From positions 207,026 to 271,025 of the forward strand of contig JAKAUP010000003.1 in assembly GCA_021817565.1 (NCBI GenBank): a stretch of 64,000 bases of DNA, in the 5' to 3' direction. Origin of the DNA: Microcaldota archaeon. GTDB taxonomy: Archaea > Micrarchaeota > Micrarchaeia > Micrarchaeales > Micrarchaeaceae. How positions within the stretch are numbered: position 1 is the stretch's first letter; every line of letters starts with the position of its first letter. Under the pieces are notes generated by a model. It was not told the DNA's origin. It saw only the letters and a list, made by a program, of their open reading frames with translations, and ran no database searches. The translations under genes and the position numbers were made by a program. This document shows, in pieces, positions 26,717 to 35,763 of this stretch.

Positions 26717-28045
26717 TCATACTAGGAACGTACCGTATTCCGTCCTGCCCTTTATCTCTCCCCTTAGGTTTTGCTGAAGCAGCCCTGCCACTTCCCCCTT
26801 TTTCCTGTTTGCTAGCAGCCATCCGAGTTTCACATACGCTGTTTCAGGTGTCATGTCCTCACAGTATATTGCGCCTGCGCGCTTGAGTAGCCTGAGGTTC
26901 CTATATACGGAGCTGTTTGTCCTCCCGTATATGCACTGCGATGTCATCCCTATTATAATCCCTTTCTCCGAGGCCTCGCGTATGTTTTCAATCCAAGAGA
27001 ACCCCTTGTGGGAGATTGATACTGGGGTATGGCCCAGGCCGGTGCCTTCTATTATAATCCCTTTGTACCCCTTTTCTACGAAGAAGTCTATTATCGATGG
27101 GTCTGAATTTGGATGCGCCACCACTATCCCTGTCTTCTGTTCGAACCCTGTTGATGCCTTAACCTCCGTTTTTTCCCCGATGCGATTGTATCCTGCTGTG
27201 TACCGTATCTCCCCGTCCTTCGTAACCTGCGCTATGGGTTTGTCGTTTATTGGACGGAAAGCGTCCCTCCTTGATGAGTGCATCTTTCTTGCCTTAGTGC
27301 CCCTGATCACATTGCATGCGTTGTCTGAACTTGATGCGTGCATACATACAGTTACTTCGGCTATGTCTGAGCGTGCCGCCACTGCGGCCGCGCAGTATAG
27401 ATTCATGAATGCATCGCTGGATCCCCTATCGCTGCTCCTTTGCGCACCAGTAACCACAACCGGAGAATTGAGATTTTCCAGCATGAATGATATCGCTGCG
27501 GAAGCATAGTGCATCGTGTCTGTGCCCATGGTTATTACCACCCCACGGCTCCCTTTGTTTAGTGATTCTGCCACCTCCTTTGAGATTGCGCCCCACTCTG
27601 ACGAAGACATATCCTCGCTGGGTATACTGAATAGATTGTTTACCTTTATGTTTGCGATTTCCGATATCTCTGGCACTTCGTAAAGCAGCTCTTCCGGCTT
27701 TGTAAGCATGTACACGCCCCCGGTCAGATAATCTATCTTGCTGCCTATGGTGCCTCCAGTGTATATCAGTTCTATATCAGGTAACCTGTTCTTTCTTTCG
27801 TATTTCACGCTCGGAAACTTTGGAATCTCTCGCTTCTCCCCTAATTTTTTAAGCTTGATATCTGAAAACCTGAATGCCGCATTGTAGCCGTTTTTCATCT
27901 TTATTATGACTGCGTCTTCTGAATTCGCTTCTGTGTTCGGCATCAGCGTACCCTCAAACTCTGAGCCCGTAGTCTTTATTGATATTATGTCGCCTACCCC
28001 TATTTTCTGCTTTTCCAACGCTTCACGCACTTTTTTTGAGTACAA
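26717..28045 (-). CDS. gatD: Glutamyl-tRNA(Gln) amidotransferase subunit D
   Basis: 442 residues. Small N-terminal barrel, then an L-asparaginase-type domain: ELIYTGGTIGSK (catalytic Thr), GVVITMGTDTMHYAS (second Thr and Asp) and a conserved Lys later. GatD releases ammonia from Asn/Gln for GatE. Its start abuts the methylthiotransferase stop at 28046. Confidence 0.96.
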   Translation of the reverse strand: MYSKKVREALEKQKIGVGDIISIKTTGSEFEGTLMPNTEANSEDAVIIKMKNGYNAAFRFSDIKLKKLGEKREIPKFPSVKYERKNRLPDIELIYTGGTIGSKIDYLTGGVYMLTKPEELLYEVPEISEIANIKVNNLFSIPSEDMSSSEWGAISKEVAESLNKGSRGVVITMGTDTMHYASAAISFMLENLNSPVVVTGAQRSSDRGSSDAFMNLYCAAAVAARSDIAEVTVCMHASSSDNACNVIRGTKARKMHSSRRDAFRPINDKPIAQVTKDGEIRYTAGYNRIGEKTEVKASTGFEQKTGIVVAHPNSDPSIIDFFVEKGYKGIIIEGTGLGHTPVSISHKGFSWIENIREASEKGIIIGMTSQCIYGRTNSSVYRNLRLLKRAGAIYCEDMTPETAYVKLGWLLANRKKGEVAGLLQQNLRGEIKGRTEYGTFLV

Positions 28046-29320
28046 TTACAACACCTTGCCGTACAGCACGTTTGAGGTCACAGCCGTTATCTCAACATCC
28101 CTTCTTTCTCCCGGAATAATGGAGCTATCAGCAAGCACTACCTGCTTGTATGAATCTGTGCGCCCATTCGATGACCTATCATTTTGTTCTGTTATCAGGC
28201 ATTTATACCTTTTTCCTATGTGTCTTTGGTTGACCAGCCGCTGCGCATCGTGCACCTCCTTTGTAGCTATTGTACTCCTCCTCTTTATCTCTTTATCCGG
28301 TATCTGGGTCATTCTACTTGCCCTTGTTCCAGGCCTGGCGGTAAATTTGGATAGGTTCACCGTGTCCGGTTCGGTCGCCCTCACAAAATCTAAAGTATCG
28401 GCGAAATCCTTATCAGTCTCTGTGGGATACCCCACTATCAGATCAGTCATAAAACTTACCCCTGTCGCCTTTTTGCGAAGGTATGCTATATGGTCAGTTA
28501 CCTGCTCTGGCGTATACCCCCTACCCATTGCTCGGAGCACCTTCTCGCTGCCAGACTGTATGGGCAGGTGCACGAACTTGTAGAACCTGTCGGATGAGAG
28601 CGCGGCCGCAAAGTTCTCTATGTATCTCCAAAGGTGCTCTGGATTCAGCATTCCTATCCTTACCTTAAAATCCCCCTCTATCTCGCTTATAGACCACATC
28701 AATTCGCTTATGTTCGTGCCCCTGTCAAGTCCGTATGCGCCCACGTCTTGTGAGGTTATTTGTATCTCCTTTGCGCCCCTCTTTACTGCAAAACGCACCG
28801 CGTTCAGTATTGAGCTTTCTGCAAAGCTGTTAAGCGTACCTCTCGATAGCTTTGTGGCGCAGAACCCGCAGCTGCTCATGCAGCCGTCGCTTATAGGTAT
28901 CTGCTCTACAACCCTTCCGAAAGAATCCTTGTTGAAATACGATACCCTGTCGATTTTCCTGTATTCGCTCAGCATAATGGTATTGCCTGATGCACTCTCT
29001 CTTACCGCGTCGCTTATGCGCATTATGTTTGGAGTAGTGATTACGCTTGCTTCTGGCGCATATTTTGATATCCGTTCCGGGTAAGAACCTGCCATACAAC
29101 CTGTTGCAACTATCCTCTTCCCCTCAGATGCCCTCTTTGATATGTAGTCTATTATCCTGCGCTCTGCCGAGCTCTTTACTACGCACGTGTTGACCAGAAC
29201 CACGTCCGCCTCGCTCTCGCTGTTGCATACCCTTATTCCATCTTCTTTCAGTATCGTATCTATGATGGAACTGTCCGCATGGTTTAGGGAACAGCCGTAT
29301 GTTTTTATATACACCTGCAT
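28046..29320 (-). CDS. tRNA t6A37 methylthiotransferase, CDKAL1/e-MtaB type
   Basis: 424 residues with the MiaB/MtaB layout: N-terminal cluster-binding domain (IKTYGCSLNHADS, VLVNTCVVKSSAERR, VATGCMAG), radical-SAM motif CMSSCGFC, and a C-terminal TRAM domain (GKRYKCLITEQ...GERRDVEITAV). It adds a methylthio group to t6A37 of tRNAs reading ANN codons. First gene of the run with gatD and gatE: all three act on tRNA. Confidence 0.9.
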   Translation of the reverse strand: MQVYIKTYGCSLNHADSSIIDTILKEDGIRVCNSESEADVVLVNTCVVKSSAERRIIDYISKRASEGKRIVATGCMAGSYPERISKYAPEASVITTPNIMRISDAVRESASGNTIMLSEYRKIDRVSYFNKDSFGRVVEQIPISDGCMSSCGFCATKLSRGTLNSFAESSILNAVRFAVKRGAKEIQITSQDVGAYGLDRGTNISELMWSISEIEGDFKVRIGMLNPEHLWRYIENFAAALSSDRFYKFVHLPIQSGSEKVLRAMGRGYTPEQVTDHIAYLRKKATGVSFMTDLIVGYPTETDKDFADTLDFVRATEPDTVNLSKFTARPGTRASRMTQIPDKEIKRRSTIATKEVHDAQRLVNQRHIGKRYKCLITEQNDRSSNGRTDSYKQVVLADSSIIPGERRDVEITAVTSNVLYGKVL

Positions 29321-29347
29321 AATACCAATTGTTATTTATTCTGAGTG

Positions 29348-29356
29348 GTTAAATAG
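29348..29356. promoter_or_regulatory. Shared TATA-like box for divergent methylthiotransferase and zinc-finger genes
   Basis: GTTAAATAG, identical to the box at 260-268, lies 28-36 bases from ATG 29320 (minus) and 36-44 bases from ATG 29392 (plus). No other good box is visible in the 71-base spacer. Confidence 0.5.
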
Positions 29357-29391
29357 ATAATGTTTATTAGAAGATATACCCAGGTAATCTT

Positions 29392-29589
29392 ATGACATAT
29401 ATGTGCGATAGATGCAAAAGAGAGATATTCAAGTTTGAGGTATGTGGTTACTGTAAAAGGAACGTCTGCTTTGACTGCGTAAAAAGTTCACAGAGCGCCT
29501 CGAAGATAAAACGTCTTGTGATATGCAAGGATTGCTGGTCAGACATGAAGACAAGGAAGGCATATAAGAACAAGATGGACACAGTATAG
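29392..29589 (+). CDS. Small eight-cysteine zinc-binding protein
   Basis: 65 residues with four CxxC pairs in order: CDRC, CGYC, CFDC, CKDC, a cross-brace-like double zinc site resembling B-box/FYVE/RING-like treble clefs; the tail is basic (KTRKAYKNKMD). It could bind RNA or a protein partner. No family firmly recognised. Confidence 0.75.
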   Translation: MTYMCDRCKREIFKFEVCGYCKRNVCFDCVKSSQSASKIKRLVICKDCWSDMKTRKAYKNKMDTV

Positions 29590-29622
29590 CCGCACCATCA
29601 GTATCTTATTCTTTTTCAGCCT

Positions 29623-30204
29623 ATGTATCTGGGCGATCCGATAGGGGGCAGAGAGATGTATAGCGGGAGTTCGTGCTATAAACATATAGACAGGCTCATA
29701 AAGGAGAGATCTAAATTACTCATGGTTTGCACTCCGTATATAGACAACCACTACATAAGGTTTTTGCTTAAAGAATCGAGAAGGAAGAGGGTAATGCTGA
29801 TATCCTCCAAAGCCTCCGCAAGAAAGCTGAAGGGGCTGAATAAGGTTGGTTTGGGGCGGGATGCTGCTGTTTTCTCTTTTATTTATATTGCTTTCCTGTT
29901 TATCTTCCACCGTTACTGGGCAATGTTTCCGATACTCTTTTCCGTTCCCCTAATCATGGCCGTTGTCCTGCTCTTTTACTCTTCCGGGATGAGGATAGAG
30001 GTAAAAATAATACGGGATAAGTTTGTACACGAAAAGATGTATATTAACGACAGGGGTGCGATAACGGGCAGTGCAAACCTTACTTTTTCCGGAACCCACT
30101 TGAATGTCGAACATATAGATATATTGGATGGAGGAGGGGATGATGTCGACAGGCGCATAAAAGAGCTAAGGAAGCATTTCATGGAACTGTGGAATCTGGG
30201 CTAG
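29623..30204 (+). CDS. PLD-like protein with one HKD-type motif and membrane segments
   Basis: 193 residues. The C-terminal VHEKMYINDRGAITGSANLT is a phospholipase-D/Nuc HxK...GSxN motif. Residues about 80-125 are strongly hydrophobic (AVFSFIYIAFLFIFHRYW, then FSVPLIMAVVLLFY), placing one or two membrane helices inside the PLD fold. One motif only, so a dimer would be needed for catalysis. Substrate (lipid or nucleic acid) cannot be told. Overlaps the convergent antiporter gene by 26 bases. Confidence 0.75.
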   Translation: MYLGDPIGGREMYSGSSCYKHIDRLIKERSKLLMVCTPYIDNHYIRFLLKESRRKRVMLISSKASARKLKGLNKVGLGRDAAVFSFIYIAFLFIFHRYWAMFPILFSVPLIMAVVLLFYSSGMRIEVKIIRDKFVHEKMYINDRGAITGSANLTFSGTHLNVEHIDILDGGGDDVDRRIKELRKHFMELWNLG

Positions 30205-31507
30205 CTTCCTTGCCTGCCTTTCTGCTCTGCTGCTTTTTTGACGACGCCTGCTCTTCAGCCTCTTTTTTCGCTTGGTTGCTTAGTGATGCCTTGCTGTTTG
30301 TCTGCAGCGGCTTTTTCTTTCTGAACAGGAATGCCGAACCGCTATTGAATAGGATTGTAAACAGTATCACGGTAAATATTATGTTTATGAAATCAGATGT
30401 GCCCGGCACGCCATAAGCCAGGGGAAGCGTTGCGAGCACTCCCGCACCCATCCCTCTTGAGACCATTGTGGATATCTGAGGTATCTCCTCCTTCTGGTAT
30501 TGCGATTTGAATAGGGCCATCGGCGTACCTATAAACCGCGCAAGCACAAGCAAAACCGAGACCACTATCCCGGTAAATATAGCTATGTAGTTGCTGAAGG
30601 AAACGAGCGCACCGAGATATACAAAAAAGAACGCGCTTGTAAAGAATGTTATGAGGTTATTGAAGCGTCTTGATTCCGCGCTCATGGTAAAATTGCTTGT
30701 GTTCTTATACTTGAACCATTTGAATATCTCCTCCCCGTTCGCTATCATCAGACCAAATACCAGCACTGCTATCGGTCCGCTGCCGTTGAGACCCTGCACC
30801 GCCAGGAAGAGAATGAATGCTGCAGCCAGCGCGCCTGCGTATGAATACTCATATCTGTCCTTTTGGAGGTATCCCATGATTGGTATCCATATAAACCCTG
30901 CCACTGCGCCGAGCACTAGGGATATGGAGAAACTGGATATTACCGAACTTATTACAAAGTTGACCGAATACTGGTTGAGCAACACTATGTTGATGAGCGC
31001 CAGCGTCAGTATTATGCCTATCGGGTCGGTAAGTATCGACTCCACAGTTACCAGGCTTTTGGCCTGCGGCGATAATGACGACCCTTTGGATATTATCGGG
31101 ATGACGGCAGCGCTTGTTCCGCCGACTATCACCCCCAATAGTAGCGCGTCTATAATGCTGAATCCGAAAAACAGGCAGCCGAGTATTGCAAACAGCGCCG
31201 CGACTGCAAAGTTTACCACTGCAAGCAACGACGTTCTGGACAAAGAGCGCACAAACTGGTATATGTTAAGTTTGAGGCCCGCGTTGAAGACGACTATGAG
31301 CAGAACGAGGGTTGATACTATCGGACTCAGGCTTACAAGCAGCGAGTTTTTCAGTATGCCCAGTAATGGGCCTAGTATAATCCCAAATGCAAGCAGCCAG
31401 ATTATGGATGGGAGACCGCTCCTTCTTGCAATCATGTCTCCTATGAAACCTATGATAATGACCCCGGCTATTCCGGCAGTATATATGTCTATCGATGAAG
31501 TTATCAA
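30179..31507 (-). CDS. Cation/proton antiporter (CPA-type)
   Basis: 442 residues, about 12 membrane helices. Family hallmarks: GFIGDMIARRSGLPSIIWLL, FNAGLKLNIYQF, GVIVGGTSAAVIPII and ESILTDPIGIIL (unwound-helix Asp region). Tail is cytosolic, Lys/Ser/Gln-rich. Probably Na+(or K+)/H+ exchange at the cell membrane; ion specificity is inferred. Confidence 0.88.
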   Translation of the reverse strand: MITSSIDIYTAGIAGVIIIGFIGDMIARRSGLPSIIWLLAFGIILGPLLGILKNSLLVSLSPIVSTLVLLIVVFNAGLKLNIYQFVRSLSRTSLLAVVNFAVAALFAILGCLFFGFSIIDALLLGVIVGGTSAAVIPIISKGSSLSPQAKSLVTVESILTDPIGIILTLALINIVLLNQYSVNFVISSVISSFSISLVLGAVAGFIWIPIMGYLQKDRYEYSYAGALAAAFILFLAVQGLNGSGPIAVLVFGLMIANGEEIFKWFKYKNTSNFTMSAESRRFNNLITFFTSAFFFVYLGALVSFSNYIAIFTGIVVSVLLVLARFIGTPMALFKSQYQKEEIPQISTMVSRGMGAGVLATLPLAYGVPGTSDFINIIFTVILFTILFNSGSAFLFRKKKPLQTNSKASLSNQAKKEAEEQASSKKQQSRKAGKEASPDSTVP

Positions 31508-31557
31508 CAGCTTACACCCTCACATAAATTTATGTCCATTATTATATAGGCAACCGC

Positions 31558-31881
31558 TTAGCCTTTATAATTGATGCTGAAAAGCCCGAGCTGCCCCTTA
31601 ACATCAAATTGCTTTATAGGAGTTACGTCTTTTATGATCCATGCGTATGCGCCTTCATATAATCTGCAGCATGCCTTTTTCTCGTCCTCTTTTGTCATCT
31701 TTCTTATGTCTATGAGGTTTGCAGTGGCGAATGCCTTTCCGGATATCTCTGATTTCGGGTTCTTTGAAGCACATAGAAGTATCTTGCCCCTGTAGCTCGT
31801 ACTCCACTTTCTCGTCTCTATGGTCTTCTGCCCTTTGAGGATGAGCGATGCCCAAGGTTCCTTGAGCGATATTGCTTTCAT
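31558..31881 (-). CDS. ASCH-domain protein
   Basis: 107 residues. ISLKEPWASLILKGQKTIETR and YRGKILLCASKN are the ASCH signature, a PUA-like fold that binds RNA or modified nucleosides; some bacterial members hydrolyse N4-acetylcytidine. ATG 31881 is about 25 bases from AATATTTATT, so likely leaderless. Role here unknown. Confidence 0.8.
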   Translation of the reverse strand: MKAISLKEPWASLILKGQKTIETRKWSTSYRGKILLCASKNPKSEISGKAFATANLIDIRKMTKEDEKKACCRLYEGAYAWIIKDVTPIKQFDVKGQLGLFSINYKG

Positions 31882-32125
31882 GATATTAAGAATGAGGTTG
31901 GATTAATAAATATTTCTCATCCTTTGGGAATCGGGATTCATTGGCAATCTTGATTCTATATGCACCATGTTCCCAAGGTCTCTTGAGAGGTCCGTGTGCT
32001 TTGACTCCTCGCCATGCATTGTGAATATCTTCTTCTGGGAAGGTCTTGTATTTTCCTTTGTTCTCTATTCCTTGTCCTCTCAAGGATGCCAAATTTTCCG
32101 CTCTTCTGACACTTCTTTGTTGTGG
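31882..32125. other. Intergenic 244 bases between TPR and ASCH genes
   Basis: Contains the ASCH promoter (TATA-like AAATATTTATTAATC near 31898-31912) and an uncertain minus-strand frame (31886-32092, TTG start) that runs through that promoter. No RNA gene or repeat is visible. Confidence 0.4.
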
Positions 32126-33307
32126 TTATTGTGACAGGTTTATGGCAGTGGCGAACAAAATGTTTGCGCTTGCAGTTTTTTTCAAAGCTCCGAGTATCTT
32201 CGCCCTCTGGTATGCAATCTCAGGTATCATACAGCTCAATCTTTCTGCGGAAAGATTCTCCTTTAGGGCCGCCTCGTATCTGCCGCACAGGAACAGGTGT
32301 TTTGCTTTTAACATGGTCAAGTATGGATTATTTTGGTACTGTCTCGCTATTTGTGTGATGGTTGAAAGCGCTTTGCCAGGCTTACCCATCTCGTACTGCG
32401 CCGATGCTGCATATGTATATTTGAGCATGATGTCACCATCCTGCAGTTTTGAGTCATCTATGCTCGCGAGAACCTTTAACAACTCTGCGTGATGCGAGGT
32501 TTTGCTCAATATTTCCGCTTTCTTGATTAGGCATTCGTCCCTTGGTGCCCCGGTCAGTATCGCTCGGTCAAGCACGGCCAGAGCACCAGCCTTGTTTGAC
32601 ATCTTGCATAAAGCATCCGCAGCAGTAAACCACGCCCCGGTCATATTGGACAACTCCCGGGCAGCCTTCAAAGAAGTTCGCGCGGCGAGATGGTAATCCC
32701 CATTGCCCAGCGCCTCGACCCCTGCGTTCCACCTCGCCACATTGAGAAGCTGGTCAATTTCCCTTATTGTATAGTCAGCGTAGTGATTATCGATGTGGTT
32801 CAGCGGGAAAACAGGATTGTATGCATCGGTTGTTTGGAAGGCATATGTGTTTCCACAAAGCAACACATGATTTTTTGTTATGATTACCATCATGCTTTTT
32901 CCCTTCCTGCATAAAGCGTCCGCCAAGGTTACTGATGAGGTATAACAGTTGTAGTGCAAAAACGGGACAGTAGATTGGGCGAGCGTCAAGAAATCCGGAT
33001 TAGGCACTTCAATACCCTCAAAAAACGCCATAGACGCAGCTCTGAATAGCTCTGCCTCGGCTTCTGGCTTATTGCTCTCCGTGTCGTATGCCCCGATCTT
33101 CCGCATTATATTTTTTACCGTTGACTCATACTGTCTCCGTATCGACTTCAGCTCCTTTCTGCCGATATTGTGCACTTCCGCTTCTAACCCGATAATCTGG
33201 TCTACCGGCACTTGCCTGAGCTGGATGTGCTTTGGTAAGCGAATGGGGACTTCTAGCTCCACACATACATCCAGCTTGTTTTTCTTTGCCATCAACTCAG
33301 CCCGATT
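32126..33307 (-). CDS. Protein with transglutaminase-like N-terminus and TPR-like C-terminus
   Basis: About 393 residues; start unclear among ATG 33322, 33307 and 33292, because it overlaps the upstream gene. Residues about 130-190 read YNCYTSSVTLADALCRKG ... ITKNHVLL ... QTTDAYNP, matching the Cys-His-Asp order of transglutaminase/SirB1-like folds. From about residue 215 helical pairs of tetratricopeptide type repeat (ALGNGDYHLAARTSLKAARE, AGALAVLDRAILTGAPRDEC). May be a protease-like or scaffolding protein. The catalytic call is inference. Confidence 0.6.
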   Translation of the reverse strand, partial: NRAELMAKKNKLDVCVELEVPIRLPKHIQLRQVPVDQIIGLEAEVHNIGRKELKSIRRQYESTVKNIMRKIGAYDTESNKPEAEAELFRAASMAFFEGIEVPNPDFLTLAQSTVPFLHYNCYTSSVTLADALCRKGKSMMVIITKNHVLLCGNTYAFQTTDAYNPVFPLNHIDNHYADYTIREIDQLLNVARWNAGVEALGNGDYHLAARTSLKAARELSNMTGAWFTAADALCKMSNKAGALAVLDRAILTGAPRDECLIKKAEILSKTSHHAELLKVLASIDDSKLQDGDIMLKYTYAASAQYEMGKPGKALSTITQIARQYQNNPYLTMLKAKHLFLCGRYEAALKENLSAERLSCMIPEIAYQRAKILGALKKTASANILFATAINLSQ

Positions 33308-33740
33308 CATCAGAGGCAGCACTGTCCTGGATTTTGTTGGTTTCGCGCCTTGTAAGGTTATATAACAATTCCTCCAAACGCGACAGTTCGACCAACCTGT
33401 CGAATACTTCTATTATTTGCGTTTGGGATGGTTTCTTCGTTTTGAAGCATAATACTAAGTAATTGTTCCTGCCTTGTAGCTTGAAGAACATTATCGGATC
33501 TGAAGTGATATCCGATATTTCCGGTGTTTTGAAACTCTTTGAAATGAATTCTTCCGCCCTTTCAAGCTCTTGCCTTGAGGTGCAGTTTAGTTCTAGCGCA
33601 TATTTGAATATTCCTAAGAAGCACTCTTCTCCGGCTTCCGCGCTTCTGGATATCCTGCCGGTAAACTTTGGGATATGCTCCTTTGTGTATATGACCTTCC
33701 TTGGATATGCCGTTGATTCATTTTGCCTCGAGGTTGACAT
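33297..33740 (-). CDS. Unknown protein upstream of the TPR gene
   Basis: 147 residues from ATG 33740, 26-35 bases from GATATATATC, a leaderless start; the longer track start lies upstream of that promoter and is rejected. Begins MSTSRQNESTAYPRKVIYTK; helical with several Cys and a Glu-rich C-terminus. It overlaps the TPR gene, so the two are co-transcribed. No family recognised. Confidence 0.6.
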   Translation of the reverse strand: MSTSRQNESTAYPRKVIYTKEHIPKFTGRISRSAEAGEECFLGIFKYALELNCTSRQELERAEEFISKSFKTPEISDITSDPIMFFKLQGRNNYLVLCFKTKKPSQTQIIEVFDRLVELSRLEELLYNLTRRETNKIQDSAASDESG

Positions 33741-33765
33741 GGAACCGCTTTTGTATGGTTTTCTT

Positions 33766-33775
33766 GATATATATC
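33766..33775 (-). promoter_or_regulatory. Palindromic TATA box GATATATATC
   Basis: GATATATATC is self-complementary and 26-35 bases upstream of ATG 33740. The divergent gene at 33851 has a separate box (AATATATTTT near 33810-33820). Confidence 0.5.
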
Positions 33776-33850
33776 CCTTTTGTGCGATTATTGATAAATA
33801 TTGGCATTCTAATATATTTTGGTTAAGGTGGGTATAGAGATATAGTATTG

Positions 33851-34375
33851 ATGAATGCAATGGACGCTTTGATAAAGAGGGAAAAGAGGGATAACGCCTT
33901 TGATATATCCAGCAAGGTAAGGATACTAGATAAGGAACATACATACAATAAAGCCTTGCTTGAGACCGAACGGATCGGATTTAGGCTTTTGACCCTTACG
34001 GAGTTTATAAGGGGCTTGCATCCGCGTTTTGAATTGTACGATAAATTAGTTGCACGTGAGAATGAAGATTTGAGCTTCTGGGTTGTCGCTGACATAAAAC
34101 TCAGATTAGGCCGTTTCGCAAAAATTAATTACGGCAGAGGAACGATTGTTGGGGTAAGCGAGGAGTTGTGGGAGAAAACACTTCCGGAATTGAGGGCTCT
34201 CTATTACGAAGGGCCTCTGCCGCTTACTATAGACATACCGAACGACGGAAACGAAAGATTTACCGTGGTTGGGGGCGACGCGGCTTATGGGAGTAAAAGC
34301 TGTGTGATATGTGTACCGTTAGAGCACGAAAAGATTCCAGATAAAACGCTACTTAGACGAAACGAACAACAGTGA
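33851..34375 (+). CDS. Unknown soluble protein
   Basis: 174 residues from ATG 33851 (TTG 33848 precedes it). MNAMDALIKREKRDNAFDIS, a middle with VVADIKLRLGRFAKINYGRG and a C-terminus with FTVVGGDAAYGSKSCVICVP. Two Cys near the end, no membrane helix. I recognise no domain. Convergent with the Trm11-like gene across a GC-rich spacer. Confidence 0.6.
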   Translation: MNAMDALIKREKRDNAFDISSKVRILDKEHTYNKALLETERIGFRLLTLTEFIRGLHPRFELYDKLVARENEDLSFWVVADIKLRLGRFAKINYGRGTIVGVSEELWEKTLPELRALYYEGPLPLTIDIPNDGNERFTVVGGDAAYGSKSCVICVPLEHEKIPDKTLLRRNEQQ

Positions 34376-34501
34376 ACGGCGAAGCATCCGTGCAAGCACA
34401 TTGCCGGGCGCTGCCAGGTGCACGCTCTCTGCGCTGGGCAGCTTGCTACTTAGTTGAACGGCAGGCTTCTTCTTGTGCCTGGTTCTAGAAGTTTCCCTCA
34501 G
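34376..34501. other. GC-rich structured intergenic segment
   Basis: Between two convergent genes. Contains nested pairing: TGCCG (34402-34406) with CGGCA (34459-34463) enclosing GCTGCC (34410-34415) with GGCAGC (34437-34442), whose inner arms pair further; just before it GTGC-AA-GCAC. Could be a small structured RNA on either strand or folded 3' ends. No H/ACA or C/D boxes were convincingly placed. Confidence 0.45.
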
Positions 34502-35734
34502 TCATCTTCGCGCACTGTTCTGAGTAGGCGGATGCCTTAATGGTTTGAGCGCGGAATGTGCGCTGCTTGCTTGTTTTTCCCCCTTTTCCAGAACCAGAAG
34601 CTCTCTCCCCACTGTCTGCGCCTCCCTGTGATATATTAATGGCTGGCCGCCGTTGCTCTTGAACAGTATGCGCTTGAACCCCATGCGCTCAAGCTTTGCG
34701 GCAGTGGGTAAACGGATTCTCTTCCCGTTGACGAACCATATCGGGACTGCTATGCAGCACCTCTTGCCGGGCTTTATCTGGCGGGACACGTTCTCTAAGA
34801 ATTTCCTGAGTAGCGTATCGCACTCGTCCTTCATTCTCTTGACTTCTTCCTCCTTTACCCGTCCGTGCAGTCTGGGTCCTAGATAGATCTCTGTGACTAT
34901 GTGCCCTACCTCATCCCATGAGGCGGATATCGCATCACACTTGTACGCCTTCCAATGCGGTATCTTCCTTTGCTTTTCAAGCCATTCCATGTTCTCTTTC
35001 GTGTATCCCACCATCCCGTAGTTTATATCACATGCAATACTTCTTGCACCCATCAATGAAGCTTCCATCGGTATGGTCCCTGTTCCGGAAAATGGATCCA
35101 GTACCACGGAGCCGTCCGAGACCTTCGCTAGATTGAGCATTATCTGCGCGAGCTTTGGGGGAAGCATACCGGTCTTAGGATCCCTCTTTGGCTTGCCGTA
35201 ATCCCGCTTGGAGTACCAGTTTATGTCTTGCACTGAGACTGTTTTGCCTATCCACGCTTTACCCTTATCCGCAACGATAAGGAATTCGTTGCCCCCTTCT
35301 TCTGTTAGCTTGTTGTATAACACCTGCGCCGTATTAAGTGCGCTTTCTCTGGTTGGGATCGATACCTTTACCTTTGTGCCCCTATCTTCAAGCCTTCTTT
35401 TCACTGTAAATGAGATGCTTATTATCCTGCCTTGATTTGAGTGTATGCCGTAAGTACTAATACCAAGCCTTGCCTTTTCGGTTCCCTCTTTTATCGATGA
35501 GAGAATTTTGCCTATTGCAAAAGATGAGAGAGCACTTATGTTCCCAAACGTGGTCTCTCCCAACACTGCCCCTATTTTTATTGTGCCCCCAAGCCGCTCA
35601 TGTTTTATGGGTTGGTCCACGTCCACAATTGCGCATTCGCCCGCGAGCGTTATCTCTTTGTTTCCGGTTATCGACTCAAGCTCTGCCAGGCCCAGTTCCC
35701 TTTGTCTCCCCAGAACAAAAATCATCTTTGCCAT
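34502..35734 (-). CDS. Trm11/COG1041-family THUMP methyltransferase
   Basis: 410 residues from ATG 35734, behind GGGGAG and 30-39 bases from a TATA box (35764-35773), so the 35764 start is rejected. N-terminal THUMP-like part, then SAM-binding VVLDPFSGTGTIPMEASLMG and SIACDINYGMVGYTKEN. Archaeal relatives make m2G/m22G at G10 of tRNA. The usual NPPY/DPPYG motif is replaced by VTEIYLGPRL, so the exact modification is uncertain. Confidence 0.8.
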   Translation of the reverse strand: MAKMIFVLGRQRELGLAELESITGNKEITLAGECAIVDVDQPIKHERLGGTIKIGAVLGETTFGNISALSSFAIGKILSSIKEGTEKARLGISTYGIHSNQGRIISISFTVKRRLEDRGTKVKVSIPTRESALNTAQVLYNKLTEEGGNEFLIVADKGKAWIGKTVSVQDINWYSKRDYGKPKRDPKTGMLPPKLAQIMLNLAKVSDGSVVLDPFSGTGTIPMEASLMGARSIACDINYGMVGYTKENMEWLEKQRKIPHWKAYKCDAISASWDEVGHIVTEIYLGPRLHGRVKEEEVKRMKDECDTLLRKFLENVSRQIKPGKRCCIAVPIWFVNGKRIRLPTAAKLERMGFKRILFKSNGGQPLIYHREAQTVGRELLVLEKGEKQASSAHSALKPLRHPPTQNSARR

Positions 35735-35763
35735 GCACTCCCCTTTGGTATCTCTCCAAACCA

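Noticed and set aside
31886-32092. 68-residue minus-strand ORF between TPR and ASCH genes
   Set aside because: TTG start, no recognisable domain, and its last codons pass through the ASCH TATA box; kept only as intergenic.
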